A stretch of 64,000 bases of DNA from Aquabacter sp965279295 (GTDB taxonomy: Bacteria > Pseudomonadota > Alphaproteobacteria > Rhizobiales > Xanthobacteraceae): NCBI GenBank assembly GCA_965279295.1, contig CBDIHQ010000009.1; one strand, 5' to 3'. Shown in pieces: positions 17,530-26,401 of the stretch; the first letter of the stretch is position 1, and each line of letters starts with the position of its first letter. The notes beneath the pieces are model-generated. The model searched no databases and was not told where the DNA came from. It saw only the letters and a program-made list of their open reading frames with translations. Made by a program: the position numbers and the translations under genes.

Positions 17530-19125
17530 TCACTTCACCTCGTAGGCATCTTCCCGGCTCTGGATGTAGCCCTGCGGCCCGGTGATCACGTCCTTGAACT
17601 TGGCCGAGACCGCATTCACCGTGGGCACTTCGAACAGGGGCAGGGCGGGCATGTCGGTCATGAGGATCTTCTGGATCTCCTTCCACATGACGGCACGCTT
17701 CTCCCGGTCCAACTCCTTGAACTCGGTGTCGAACAGGGCGTCCGCCGCCGGGCTCGAATAGCCCATGGCGTTGACGTAGGGCGCCTTCTTGATCTGGTTG
17801 GAGTGGAACCGCGGCGTCACCGAGAACGTCGGATCGGGGCCGGTTGTGAACAGCTGGTTGGCGAGGTCGAAGTCCCAGTTGCGGAACACCTTGTCCACGA
17901 AGGCGAGGCGGTCCATCACCTGCACCGTCACGTCGATGCCGACCGCCTTGAGATTGTCCTTGATGATCTCGGCGGCGCGGCCCTCATAGTCGCGGCCGGT
18001 GCCCCAGGCGATGCGCAGGGAGAAGCGTTTGCCGTCCGGCCCGCGCTTGAAACCGGCCTCGTCCATCAGCGCGTTCGCCTTGGCGACATCGAGCGGGTAA
18101 TTGTACTGGTCGGTGAAGATCCAGCCGAGGCCGCTGTTGATCGGGCTTTTCGCGACCTTGCCTTCGCCGAACAGCGCCTTCTTGCGGATGTCCTCGCGGT
18201 CGATGGCATAGGCGAGCGCCTGCCGGACGCGCACGTCCCTCAGGTACTCGTTGCGCATGTTCATCAGCATGAAGCCGTTGGTGGCCGGTGCCTCGCCGCC
18301 TTTGTCGACGACGACGAACCGCTTGTCCTTCCGCAGCTTGGCAACCTGGTCGTAAGGCACGATGTACCAGTGCAGGAAGTCTAATTCGCCGCGCTCGAAG
18401 GCCAGCATGCGCGCGCTGGAATCCGGCACGATCTGGAACACGATGCGGTCGAGATAGGGCTTACCCTTCTTGAAGTAGTCGGTGTTCTTGACCACCTCGA
18501 TATGGCTGCCGCGTTCCCAAGCCGCGAACTTGAACGGACCCGAGCCGATCGGCTTCTGGTTCGCCGGGTTGGTCTTGGGATCGGTGCCGGCGTAGATGTG
18601 CTTGGGCAGGATCAGCAGGCCGCTCGACAAGGGCGAGGCCAGCAGCGTCAAGAACGGCGCGTAGGGCGTTTTCAGCTTGATCTCGAACGTGTTGGGATCG
18701 AGCGCCTTGGCATATTCAACGTTCGGCCACCACGAAGCCGCGCGCGGATGCGACTTCGCCACCGCTTCGTTGAAGGTATATTCCACATCCTCGGCGGTGA
18801 CGGGCTTGCCGTCGTGCCACTTGGCGTTCTTCACCAGATTGAAGGTGTAGGTCAGGCCGTCGGGCGAGACCGACCATTTCTCGGCGAGGTCCGGCGTCGG
18901 CTGGAAATTATAGTCCAGTCCGATCAGGCCGCTGTAGATGTTGGTGGCGGGGATGAACGCCACCGTATCCGTGGTGGTGTGCGGCGCCAGCGTGCCCGGT
19001 TCGCTCTCCAGGGCAATGATAAGCGTGCCGCCCGGTTTCGGCTGGGCGACGGCGGGCGTCATCACGCCGCCAAGGATCATGGACAAAGCGAGCGCGCCGC
19101 TCGCGATCAGGCCGGAAATGCGCAT
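17530..19125 (-). CDS. ABC transporter substrate-binding protein, SBP family 5
   Basis: 531 residues with signal peptide (MRISGLIASGALALSMILGG, cleavage after VAQ). Family 5 features include GGTLIIALESEPGTLAPH, LAEKWSVSPDGLTYTFNLVKNAKWHDGKPVTAEDV and GSGPFKFAAWERG. It captures a peptide-like or other solute in the periplasm. AGAGGGGAT is a strong ribosome-binding site. It is the first gene of a minus-strand run that continues through the permeases, ATPases, PrpD, deacetylase, M19 and oxidase genes. Confidence 0.92.
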   Translation of the reverse strand: MRISGLIASGALALSMILGGVMTPAVAQPKPGGTLIIALESEPGTLAPHTTTDTVAFIPATNIYSGLIGLDYNFQPTPDLAEKWSVSPDGLTYTFNLVKNAKWHDGKPVTAEDVEYTFNEAVAKSHPRAASWWPNVEYAKALDPNTFEIKLKTPYAPFLTLLASPLSSGLLILPKHIYAGTDPKTNPANQKPIGSGPFKFAAWERGSHIEVVKNTDYFKKGKPYLDRIVFQIVPDSSARMLAFERGELDFLHWYIVPYDQVAKLRKDKRFVVVDKGGEAPATNGFMLMNMRNEYLRDVRVRQALAYAIDREDIRKKALFGEGKVAKSPINSGLGWIFTDQYNYPLDVAKANALMDEAGFKRGPDGKRFSLRIAWGTGRDYEGRAAEIIKDNLKAVGIDVTVQVMDRLAFVDKVFRNWDFDLANQLFTTGPDPTFSVTPRFHSNQIKKAPYVNAMGYSSPAADALFDTEFKELDREKRAVMWKEIQKILMTDMPALPLFEVPTVNAVSAKFKDVITGPQGYIQSREDAYEVK

Positions 19126-19238
19126 CGGATCCCCTCTGGATTATGGGCAACGTGCGACGGGAAGGCTTAATGCCTCTTATGGATGTTACATTATGCGGCA
19201 GTGGGGCTTTTTGAGCATCATGAGAAAAAATGTCGATC

Positions 19239-19259
19239 AACATGAATTGAATTCATGTT
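19239..19259. promoter_or_regulatory. perfect 21-base palindrome upstream of the peptide-importer operon
   Basis: AACATGAATT at 19239-19248 and its exact reverse complement at 19250-19259 flank a central G. It covers the stop codon of the LysR gene and lies about 115-135 bases upstream of the binding-protein ATG. It could be an operator for the LysR protein or another dimeric regulator. As RNA it could also fold, but it lacks a T-run. Confidence 0.5.
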
Positions 19260-20275
19260 CGGTCGGCTGGAATGGTCACCTCCTCCGCGAGCCACAGGGC
19301 GACGGCGGCGAGTTCCGCCTTGCAGCGGGTTGCCACGATCTCGCGCGCCGCGACGGCGATGCGCACCGGAAGATCCGAGAGTTCGTCCTGATGTGAGACC
19401 ACGGAAATCTTGCGGCGCAGACGCGGGAAAGGCAGGGGCTCGATCCGCAGGCGCGGGACATGCATGGCGCTCTGGAGCAGGCAAAACGGGGTGGTGATGG
19501 TCCAGCCGATGCCAGCCGCCACCATGCCCAGCACCGCGTCCGAGGTATCGAATTCAAACCGTCCGGTGGCGTCGATCCGCAGGCGGCGCAGATACTGCTC
19601 GATATCCTGGCCGGTGAGCGAGCGCGCGCTGTAGCGCACCAGATTGAGCTTGTCCCCGATCGCCTGGAGCGAGCCGATCGGGCCGACGAAGGTCGAGGGC
19701 AGGGCGACCACATACGGTTCCGAGAACACCTCGTGGATCTCGTACACCGTGTCGTCCAGATTGGTGTTGGACGTCACGATCAGATCGACCTCACGCGTGA
19801 TCAGCGATTGGATGTGGTTCAGCGACAGGCCGGACCAGATCGACCATTGCGCCGCCTCCTGATGCAGCAGCCGCACCAGATGCGGACCTACGGTCGAAAC
19901 CACGGAATCGGCCATAGCCACGCGCAGGCGGGGCACCGCCTGATAGCTGGAGGCCCGCACCCGCACCGCCGTCTCTCGGGCATCGCGCAGCAGCGCCTCG
20001 GCCCGCTCCAGCAGCACCCTGCCGCCGGCGGTGGGGGCGATGGGGCGAACCCGCCGGTCCAGCAATTCGGTGCCGAGCGTCTTCTCAAGGGAGGCGATGG
20101 CGTGGGAGACGCCCGATTGCGTGAGGCCGAGCCGCTGCGCGGCCAGCGTCATTGAGCCGGTCTCCAGGACGCCGACGAAGATTTCCAGCGCGCGCAGGTC
20201 GAAGATCGGGTCCCGTGTCCGCGCGCTGGGTGCGGAGAAGGGCGCGCGATCCTGATCCCGTGGTCTGCTCGGCAT
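19253..20275 (-). CDS. LysR-family transcriptional regulator
   Basis: 340 residues. After a 25-residue polar N-terminal tail comes the HTH (FDLRALEIFVGVLETGSMTL, GLTQSGVSHAIASLEKTLG), then the effector domain. It stands immediately upstream of, and on the same strand as, the importer operon, with about 130 bases and a 21-base palindrome between them. It is the likely local regulator of cluster A. Shorter starts inside the tail are possible. Confidence 0.88.
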   Translation of the reverse strand: MPSRPRDQDRAPFSAPSARTRDPIFDLRALEIFVGVLETGSMTLAAQRLGLTQSGVSHAIASLEKTLGTELLDRRVRPIAPTAGGRVLLERAEALLRDARETAVRVRASSYQAVPRLRVAMADSVVSTVGPHLVRLLHQEAAQWSIWSGLSLNHIQSLITREVDLIVTSNTNLDDTVYEIHEVFSEPYVVALPSTFVGPIGSLQAIGDKLNLVRYSARSLTGQDIEQYLRRLRIDATGRFEFDTSDAVLGMVAAGIGWTITTPFCLLQSAMHVPRLRIEPLPFPRLRRKISVVSHQDELSDLPVRIAVAAREIVATRCKAELAAVALWLAEEVTIPADRT

Positions 20276-20305
20276 GCCGCTCTCCGCCCGCCCTTGCGAG
20301 GGTCC

Positions 20306-21364
20306 TCACACGCTGCTGTGATCCTGATCCTGCGCCAGCAAAGACCAGACCGCGACGAACAACGCCGCGATCAACGGTCCGATGACGAAGCCGTTGACGC
20401 CAAACAGCGACAGGCCCCCCAGCGTCGAGACGAGAACCACGTAATCCGGCAGGCGGGTGCCCTTTCCGACCAGCGGCGGCCGCAGGATGTTGTCGATCAA
20501 GCCGATCACGAACATGCCGACGCCCATCAGGATGGCGCCCTTCAGATAATCGCCCGAAATCAGGAGATAGGCGGCCGTCGGCCCCCAGACCAGGAACGCA
20601 CCGACCGCCGGCACCAGCGACAGCATGGCCATCAGCACGCCCCAAAGCAGCGCGCCGTTGATGCCGAGCGACCAGAAGGTGAAGCCGCCAATCGCCCCCT
20701 GGATCAGGGCGATGATGACATTGCCCTTCACCGTCGCCTGCACGACATCGGAAAACTTGCCGAGGATGCTGTCGGTGTAATGCGCGCTCAGCGGGCTGGT
20801 CCTGCGGATCTGGGCGGCGAGCGAGCGGCCGTCCCGGAACAGGAAGAACAGCACATAGAGCATCACGCCGAGGCTGATAAACAGCTGTGCGGTGCCCTGG
20901 CCGATGCTCAGAGCACTGGCCGCAATGGTCTGTGATGCCTGCCCCAGCAACGATGAGAGCCGCTCGCCGATCTCGCCCACGGTGCTGAGATTGAAGGTCG
21001 GCAGAAGGTCGCGCAGGAAGTCGGGCAGAGTCTCTTGGAACCGGGTGAGGATCTCCGCCAGATTAAACTCGCGGGTGGAAATGCGATGGTAGAGCCCGGT
21101 CGCTTCCTGGGCCAGCGAGGCGAGGATGATCGCCCCTGGAATGACGACGATGCAGATGCACAGCAGGACGTTCAGGCCGGCGGCGAGGTTTCTCCGCCCG
21201 TTCAGGGCGCCGACCAGCCACCGCTGAATCGGATCGAACAGGATCGCCAGGATCACCGCCCAGAGCACCGCGCCGAAGAATGGGAGGAGCAGCCAGAAGA
21301 AGGCCGCCGTGACCCCGACGATGACCACCATGAAGCTGATCTGCTGAACGTTTGGCGATGGCAT
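20306..21364 (-). CDS. AI-2E family transporter (PerM-like membrane protein)
   Basis: 352 residues with about eight membrane helices. The family pattern is seen in FFWLLLPFFGAVLWAVILAILFDPI at the N-terminus, the long amphipathic middle segment (LLPTFNLSTVGEIGERLSSLLGQ), and GLIDNILRPPLVGKGTRLPDYVVLVSTLGGLSLFGVNGFVIGP near the end. Family members move small solutes or signalling molecules or act as Na+/H+ antiporters. The substrate here is unknown. It is monocistronic. Confidence 0.88.
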   Translation of the reverse strand: MPSPNVQQISFMVVIVGVTAAFFWLLLPFFGAVLWAVILAILFDPIQRWLVGALNGRRNLAAGLNVLLCICIVVIPGAIILASLAQEATGLYHRISTREFNLAEILTRFQETLPDFLRDLLPTFNLSTVGEIGERLSSLLGQASQTIAASALSIGQGTAQLFISLGVMLYVLFFLFRDGRSLAAQIRRTSPLSAHYTDSILGKFSDVVQATVKGNVIIALIQGAIGGFTFWSLGINGALLWGVLMAMLSLVPAVGAFLVWGPTAAYLLISGDYLKGAILMGVGMFVIGLIDNILRPPLVGKGTRLPDYVVLVSTLGGLSLFGVNGFVIGPLIAALFVAVWSLLAQDQDHSSV

Positions 21365-21714
21365 CAGAAAACGTGCACCCCTGCTTCGAGCCCTGGTCCC
21401 AACGTTTACATCAATCGCCCCGGCGCGGACATGGCCGCCCTGTCGGATTGTCCCGGCCGAGATCGCCGGGCACGCGGGTTGGAGCCCCGCGAGGCGTTAA
21501 ACACCGCTACCCTCTCTAAGGTCCATGCCTGTCTTCAAGGTGCGCCGCGCATCAAGGCGATGATGATGGCGGCGGCCTTGCATCCGAGGAACCGCGCGCG
21601 AACACCCAATTGCCCGCTACACCTCCCCCGGGTGTTTGGATTAGACAGCAGCGTGTTGGCTGACGCGGCAGAGGTTTGCGCGCGGCCATCATTCAATTGA
21701 GGCGACGCCGTTTC
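21365..21714. other. 350-base divergent intergenic region
   Basis: It separates the AI-2E gene from the plus-strand DMT transporter gene. It must hold both promoters, but I see no convincing -35/-10 pair, operator palindrome or small gene. Confidence 0.4.
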
Positions 21715-22605
21715 ATGCTCTGGGCTGTTTTCACGATCATCGCCGCCGCCGCGCAGACAGCCCGCAACGCAATGCAGCGGGAACTGACGGCGAAGCTTGG
21801 CACCGCCGGCGCGACGCATGTCCGGTTCCTGTTCGGCTTTCCATTCGCGGTTCTGTTTCTGATCGGAACGATGGCGGTCACCCGCCTGCCGCTGCCCTCG
21901 CTTGCAACGCCTCTCTTCTGGCCGTGGGTCGCTGGTGGTGCGCTGTCGCAGATCATCGCCACCGCGCTGATGCTCGCCGCCATGAACCGGCGGTCTTTCG
22001 TCGCCGCCACCGCTTACATCAAGACCGAGCCGGTGCAGGTCGCCATTTTCGGACTGGTTTTTCTGAACGAACGCATCGGCGCCAGCACAGCCGTGGCGAT
22101 CATCATCGCTACCGCTGGGGTTGTTATCATGTCGATGAAGCCGGCCGCCGCCGGCACCGCGCGCCTCGGCTCGACCCTGCTCGGCGTCGGAGCGGGCGCG
22201 ATGTTCGCGCTTTCCGCTATCGGCTATCGCGGCGCCATCCTCTCGCTCGGCTATCCGGACTTCGTGATGGCGGCGACCTTTACGCTGGTGGTCAGTCTTG
22301 GCATGCAAGCGGCCGCTCTCACCCTATTTCTTGCCCTGCGCGATCCGCGCGTCTTGCAGATGATCCTTCGGTTGTGGAGGCCATCCTTGCTCGCCGGCTT
22401 CATGGGCGCACTCGGATCTCAATTCTGGTTTCTGGCATTTGCCATCACTGCCGCGGCGAACGTGCGGACGCTGGCCGTTGTGGAAGTGTTGTTCGCACAA
22501 GCGATATCTAAGTTTGTTTTTAAGCAGGCGACTTCGTTTCGAGAGGTCGGCGGTATCGGTCTGATCGTCGTCGGCGTCGTCATGCTTCTTTGGACCACGC
22601 ATTAG
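21715..22605 (+). CDS. EamA/DMT family transporter
   Basis: 296 residues from MLWAVFTI. A TTG-initiated extension of 13 codons is possible but basic and unlikely. Ten predicted membrane helices in two EamA halves. Typical elements are VGFLFG-like FLFGFPFAVLFL, YIKTEPVQVAIFGLVFLNERIG at the end of the first half and VEVLFAQAISKFVFKQATSFREVGGIGLIVVGVV in the second. Likely exports a metabolite. Substrate unknown. Confidence 0.82.
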   Translation: MLWAVFTIIAAAAQTARNAMQRELTAKLGTAGATHVRFLFGFPFAVLFLIGTMAVTRLPLPSLATPLFWPWVAGGALSQIIATALMLAAMNRRSFVAATAYIKTEPVQVAIFGLVFLNERIGASTAVAIIIATAGVVIMSMKPAAAGTARLGSTLLGVGAGAMFALSAIGYRGAILSLGYPDFVMAATFTLVVSLGMQAAALTLFLALRDPRVLQMILRLWRPSLLAGFMGALGSQFWFLAFAITAAANVRTLAVVEVLFAQAISKFVFKQATSFREVGGIGLIVVGVVMLLWTTH

Positions 22606-22739
22606 ACATGCTGTGGTCAAAGTGCTTCAGAGCCGGCCGCAGGCAAAATTGAGTGGGCGTTCGCCATGCCGATAAAGAGGCCTATAAAACGCGTTGCCAT
22701 GCCATCGCGTGATGCCATCTGGCCCGCAATCGTCCGCAC

Positions 22740-22764
22740 AAAGCCTTTATTCTAAAGGCTTTTT
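22740..22764. terminator. hairpin with T-run, downstream of tRNA-Phe and DMT gene
   Basis: AAAGCCTTTA at 22740-22749 pairs with TAAAGGCTTT at 22753-22762, and TTTTT spans 22760-22764 on the plus strand. On the minus strand the tRNA gene ends 27 bases before it. It can serve either transcript. Confidence 0.7.
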
Positions 22765-22790
22765 AGCGGTCTGGCATCTGAAGAGGGCAA

Positions 22791-22866
22791 TGGTGCCCAG
22801 GGCCGGAATCGAACCAGCGACACTGCGATTTTCAGTCGCATGCTCTACCAACTGAGCTACCTGGGC
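22791..22866 (-). tRNA. tRNA-Phe (GAA)
   Basis: A 76-base cloverleaf on the minus strand begins GCCCAGGTAGCTCAG and ends with CCTGGGC plus a discriminator A and encoded CCA. The anticodon arm reads GCGACTGAAAATCGC, giving anticodon GAA. The T-arm GCTGGTTCGATTCCGGC is standard. A consensus-like promoter lies 37 bases upstream. I see no integrase or duplicated tRNA end nearby, so it is not an evident insertion site. Confidence 0.97.
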
Positions 22867-22902
22867 GCCGGGGGAAGCAGAGAAGCTGTCCGGAGCGGGG
22901 TG

Positions 22903-22931
22903 TGTATAGAGAGTTCGCGGGGACCTGTCCA
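22903..22931 (-). promoter_or_regulatory. sigma70-type promoter of tRNA-Phe
   Basis: On the minus strand TGGACA (22926-22931) and TATACA (22903-22908) are separated by exactly 17 bases. Transcription would start about 30 bases before the tRNA 5' end. The match is close to the alphaproteobacterial vegetative consensus. Confidence 0.7.
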
Positions 22932-23281
22932 GAGAGGCCGGATGCCGGGGTGGCAGCCTGTGGATACATCGACGCGGAAGGCCGTGATAGCCGCGATTTC
23001 GGCGTCGTCCGCCGTGCGGGATTTGCTGGCCGCAGGTTTGGAGCAGGTGCTGGTCCTGGGGCGGCTGCGGGTGGTGCATGAACGCAGTTCCGACGCTGAA
23101 CCCGCCGATAGGCCAGGCTCGCGCTCGGCATATTCTCCCGCACATTCCTGGGCGCATTTAGGTGAAACCACGCGGGTTACTTGCGCCCTCACACTGGTGT
23201 ATAAGCCCCGGCTCCGGCTGAAGGAAAGCCGTGCCGTCCCATGAAGGCCGGCGCAGCCGGAAAGACTTGATGGAGAGTGTT
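22932..23281. other. 350-base intergenic region before DAHP synthase
   Basis: It lies between the tRNA promoter and the aro gene. No small gene, riboswitch fold or leader peptide with a run of aromatic codons is apparent, and no clear promoter could be assigned. Confidence 0.4.
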
Positions 23282-24721
23282 ATGCCGACCCGTCCCGTTT
23301 CCGACCGCACCCCGAGCGCTGAGATCACGTCTCGCCGCGCCGAAGGCTGGCGTCCGGATACGTGGCGATTTTCGCCCTCGGTGCAGATCCCGGCCTATCC
23401 CGACCCCGCGCTGCTCATGAGCGTCGAGGCGAAGCTCGCGAGCTATCCACCGCTGGTGTTTGCGGGCGAGGCGCGTCGCCTGAAGGCCGAGCTTGCCAAG
23501 GTCGCGCGGGGCGAGGCCTTCCTGCTCCAGGGCGGGGATTGCGCCGAGAGCTTCGACGAGCATAGCGCCGACAACATCCGCGATTTCTTCCGCGTGTTCC
23601 TGCAGATGGCGGTGGTCCTCACCTTCTCCGGCGGTTCGCCGGTGGTGAAGGTTGGCCGCATCGCCGGGCAGTTCGCCAAGCCGCGCTCGGCCGACACCGA
23701 GATCGTGGATGGCGTGGAACTGCCGAGCTATCGCGGCGACATCGTCAACGACATTGCCTTCACCCCCGAGGGGCGCATTCCCGACGCGCGCCGCCAGCTC
23801 GATGCCTACCGGCAGTCGGCGGCGACGCTGAACCTGCTGCGCGCCTTCGCGAACGGCGGCTATGCCAACCTGTCCAACGCGCACCAGTGGATGCTGGGGT
23901 TCGTGAAGGATTCACCTCAGTCTCATCGCTACCAGGAACTGGCGAACCGCATCACCGAGGCGCTCGACTTCATGCGCGCCTGCGGGATCGATCCGCAGTC
24001 CCATCCCGAGATGCGGACCACGGATTTCTTCACCAGCCATGAGGCGCTGCTGCTCGGCTACGAGCAGGCCATGACGCGGGTGGATTCCACCTCCGGCGAC
24101 TGGTACGCGACCTCCGGCCACCTGCTGTGGATCGGCGACCGCACCCGCCAGCCGGACCACGGGCATGTGGAATATTTCCGCGGCATCCGTAATCCCATCG
24201 GCATCAAGTGCGGCCCATCACTGACGCCCGACGGCCTCATCCGCCTGCTGGACGTGCTCCAGCCGGACAATGAGGCGGGCCGCATCACCCTGATCTGCCG
24301 CTTCGGCTCGGACAAGGTGGGCGATGCCCTGCCGGCGCTGGTTCGGGCGGTGGAGCGGGAAGGCCGCACGGTTGTGTGGTCGTGCGATCCCATGCACGGC
24401 AACACCATCAAGGCGGCCTCCGGCTACAAGACCCGCCCGTTCGAGCGGGTCCAGTCGGAGATCCAGACCTTCTTCGATGTGCACGCGGCCGAAGGCACTT
24501 ACGCCGGCGGCGTGCATCTGGAAATGACCGGCAAGAACGTCACCGAATGCACCGGCGGCGCGCGGGCGATTTCGGATGAGGACCTGCGGGATCGCTACCA
24601 CACCTATTGCGACCCGCGTCTCAATGCCGATCAGGCCATCGAGATCGCTTTCCTGGTGGCCGAGTTGCTGAAGCGCGAGCGTCAGGCGCGCGGCCGTCCC
24701 GAGGTGGTGGCGGCAGAGTAG
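23282..24721 (+). CDS. class II 3-deoxy-7-phosphoheptulonate synthase (DAHP synthase)
   Basis: 479 residues from MPTRPVSD, preceded by GGAGAG. An ATG four codons earlier is possible. Class II (plant/Mycobacterium-type) DAHP synthase is clear from LLQGGDCAESFDEH, the metal-binding cysteine in that motif, GRIAGQFAKPRS, WIGDRTRQPDHGHVEYFRGI, GIKCGPS, WSCDPMHGN and GGVHLEMTGKNVTECTGG. It condenses phosphoenolpyruvate and erythrose 4-phosphate in the first step of the shikimate pathway. It is monocistronic with its own terminator. Confidence 0.95.
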   Translation: MPTRPVSDRTPSAEITSRRAEGWRPDTWRFSPSVQIPAYPDPALLMSVEAKLASYPPLVFAGEARRLKAELAKVARGEAFLLQGGDCAESFDEHSADNIRDFFRVFLQMAVVLTFSGGSPVVKVGRIAGQFAKPRSADTEIVDGVELPSYRGDIVNDIAFTPEGRIPDARRQLDAYRQSAATLNLLRAFANGGYANLSNAHQWMLGFVKDSPQSHRYQELANRITEALDFMRACGIDPQSHPEMRTTDFFTSHEALLLGYEQAMTRVDSTSGDWYATSGHLLWIGDRTRQPDHGHVEYFRGIRNPIGIKCGPSLTPDGLIRLLDVLQPDNEAGRITLICRFGSDKVGDALPALVRAVEREGRTVVWSCDPMHGNTIKAASGYKTRPFERVQSEIQTFFDVHAAEGTYAGGVHLEMTGKNVTECTGGARAISDEDLRDRYHTYCDPRLNADQAIEIAFLVAELLKRERQARGRPEVVAAE

Positions 24722-24757
24722 ACCTCGCCGGTTTCATTCGGGTGATGACGTCATGAA

Positions 24758-24787
24758 ATGCTCCGGCTCAGTCCGGGGCATTTTTTT
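24758..24787 (+). terminator. rho-independent terminator of DAHP synthase
   Basis: ATGCTCCGG at 24758-24766 pairs with CCGGGGCAT at 24773-24781 across a six-base loop, and a seven-T run follows directly. Confidence 0.92.
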
Positions 24788-24829
24788 GAGCGGACACCGG
24801 CGCCGGGGTGCTTTGATGTCGTTGTAACG

Positions 24830-26227
24830 TCATCTTTTCTTGTACATGCGCCGGCCCATCACCCAGGTTTCGTCGACCGCGCGATCATCGCTGATCATCA
24901 TGAGCGCGAACAGAACGTCGGCGGCCTCCTCCATGGTCTGCGGCCCGTCCGATCCGACCGCCAGCGACTGATGCCAGGGCAGGGCCATGGGGCCGGCGTT
25001 CCAGTCGAGCGCGACGAAGTCGGCTTCCTTGCCCGGCTCGAAATTGCCGAGCACGTCGTCGATATAAAGCCCTTCCGCGCCGCCCAGGGTGATCGACCAG
25101 AAGCCGCGATAGGGCGAGATTTTGTTGCGCTCCGCTTCGGCGAGATTCTTGCGGGCGGGCTCCAGGCTGCCGTCCAGCCGGGTGTTGTTGCACATGCCGA
25201 CCTTGTAGGCGTCATCAAGAACATTGAGCATTGAGAAGCGGTTACCGGCGCCGATGTCCGATCCGAAGGCCATGCGCACCCGGCTGTCCGGGTCGGTTGC
25301 GCGGCCGATGCGGAACAGGCCGGAGCCGAGAAACAGGTTCGAGCAGGGGCAGAACACCACCGTCGCCCCGCTCCTGGAGAGGCGGGAGAATTCATCATCG
25401 GAAAGCCAGATGCCGTGGCCGCCGGAGAATTTCGGGCCGATCAGGCCATAGCGTTCATAGACCCCGAGATAGTCGGCGCACTCGGGATGGACTTCGAGCA
25501 CCATGCGGCATTCGGTGGGGTTTTCGGAGATATGGGTGTTCACCCAGCAGTCGGGGTGTTCCTGCTTCAACTGCTGGCAGCGCCGCAAAAGATCATCGCT
25601 CGCGCCGACCGCGAAGCGTGGGGTGATGGCGTAGAGATTGCGCCCGTGGCGGTGATAGCGCGCGATCAGTTCCTTGCTGTCGCGGTAGAAATTGTCCGGC
25701 GTGTCGGCGTACTCGGGCGGTGCGTGGCGGTCGATGCCGGTGAGGCCGGCGATCACACGCATGTTGCGGCGGCTGGCTTCCTCGAAGAATTCCTCGGTCG
25801 CCACTGGCGCGGTCGTTGTAAAAGCCTGGCAAGTTGTGGTGCCGGATGCCAGCAATGTATCGAAGAACCGCCGGGCGCCATCGCGGGCATAATCGCGGTC
25901 GTGGTATTTGATCTCCTCCGGAAAGACCCATTTCTCAAGCCAGGGCAGGAGTTGCTCGCCGAAAGCACCAAGAACCCGCGTCTGGGGGAAATGAATATGG
26001 CCGTCGATGAAACCGGGTAAGATCAACCGGTTCGTGATGTGGGTGATTTCCAGTCCCGGATAGCGTGGCGCGAGGCGGGCGAAGGGTCCGAAATCGGCGA
26101 TGATCCCGTCCTGGATGACCATCAGCCCATCCGCATGGAAACGCGCGGCCTCGGCTTCCCGGCCGATGTATTTCCAGGGATCGTCGAGGAAATCGAAGAA
26201 GGCCCCGCGGATGCCGAGAGTGCTCAT
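24830..26227 (-). CDS. guaD: guanine deaminase
   Basis: 465 residues from MSTLGIRG. An upstream in-frame extension of 31 codons lacks family similarity. The amidohydrolase metal sites are GFIDGHIHFPQ near residue 75, the histidine in NTHISENPTE, the histidine in GGHGIWLSDDE and the aspartate in AFGSDIGAG. The pattern HIHFPQ and WLEKWVFPEE are specific to guanine deaminases, which convert guanine to xanthine plus ammonia. It is not next to other purine-catabolic genes here. Confidence 0.9.
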   Translation of the reverse strand: MSTLGIRGAFFDFLDDPWKYIGREAEAARFHADGLMVIQDGIIADFGPFARLAPRYPGLEITHITNRLILPGFIDGHIHFPQTRVLGAFGEQLLPWLEKWVFPEEIKYHDRDYARDGARRFFDTLLASGTTTCQAFTTTAPVATEEFFEEASRRNMRVIAGLTGIDRHAPPEYADTPDNFYRDSKELIARYHRHGRNLYAITPRFAVGASDDLLRRCQQLKQEHPDCWVNTHISENPTECRMVLEVHPECADYLGVYERYGLIGPKFSGGHGIWLSDDEFSRLSRSGATVVFCPCSNLFLGSGLFRIGRATDPDSRVRMAFGSDIGAGNRFSMLNVLDDAYKVGMCNNTRLDGSLEPARKNLAEAERNKISPYRGFWSITLGGAEGLYIDDVLGNFEPGKEADFVALDWNAGPMALPWHQSLAVGSDGPQTMEEAADVLFALMMISDDRAVDETWVMGRRMYKKR

Positions 26228-26401
26228 GGGCGCAGGATTCCAGCCATTGGCGATGGTACTCCAGGGAGCGTTCCGAAGGTTAAGCGGAGCGTGCCGGGTG
26301 CACAATGGCCGTGTTGGCAAGGGCTTGGCAGGCTGGCCTCGGGGAAGGTTTTATGCCACAAGCACGCCCGCTCAGGATGTCTGGAAACCGGGAAGACCGC
26401 G

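Noticed and set aside
22791..23281. tRNA-Phe as an integration site
   Set aside because: No integrase, no duplicated tRNA 3' end and no composition change beside it.
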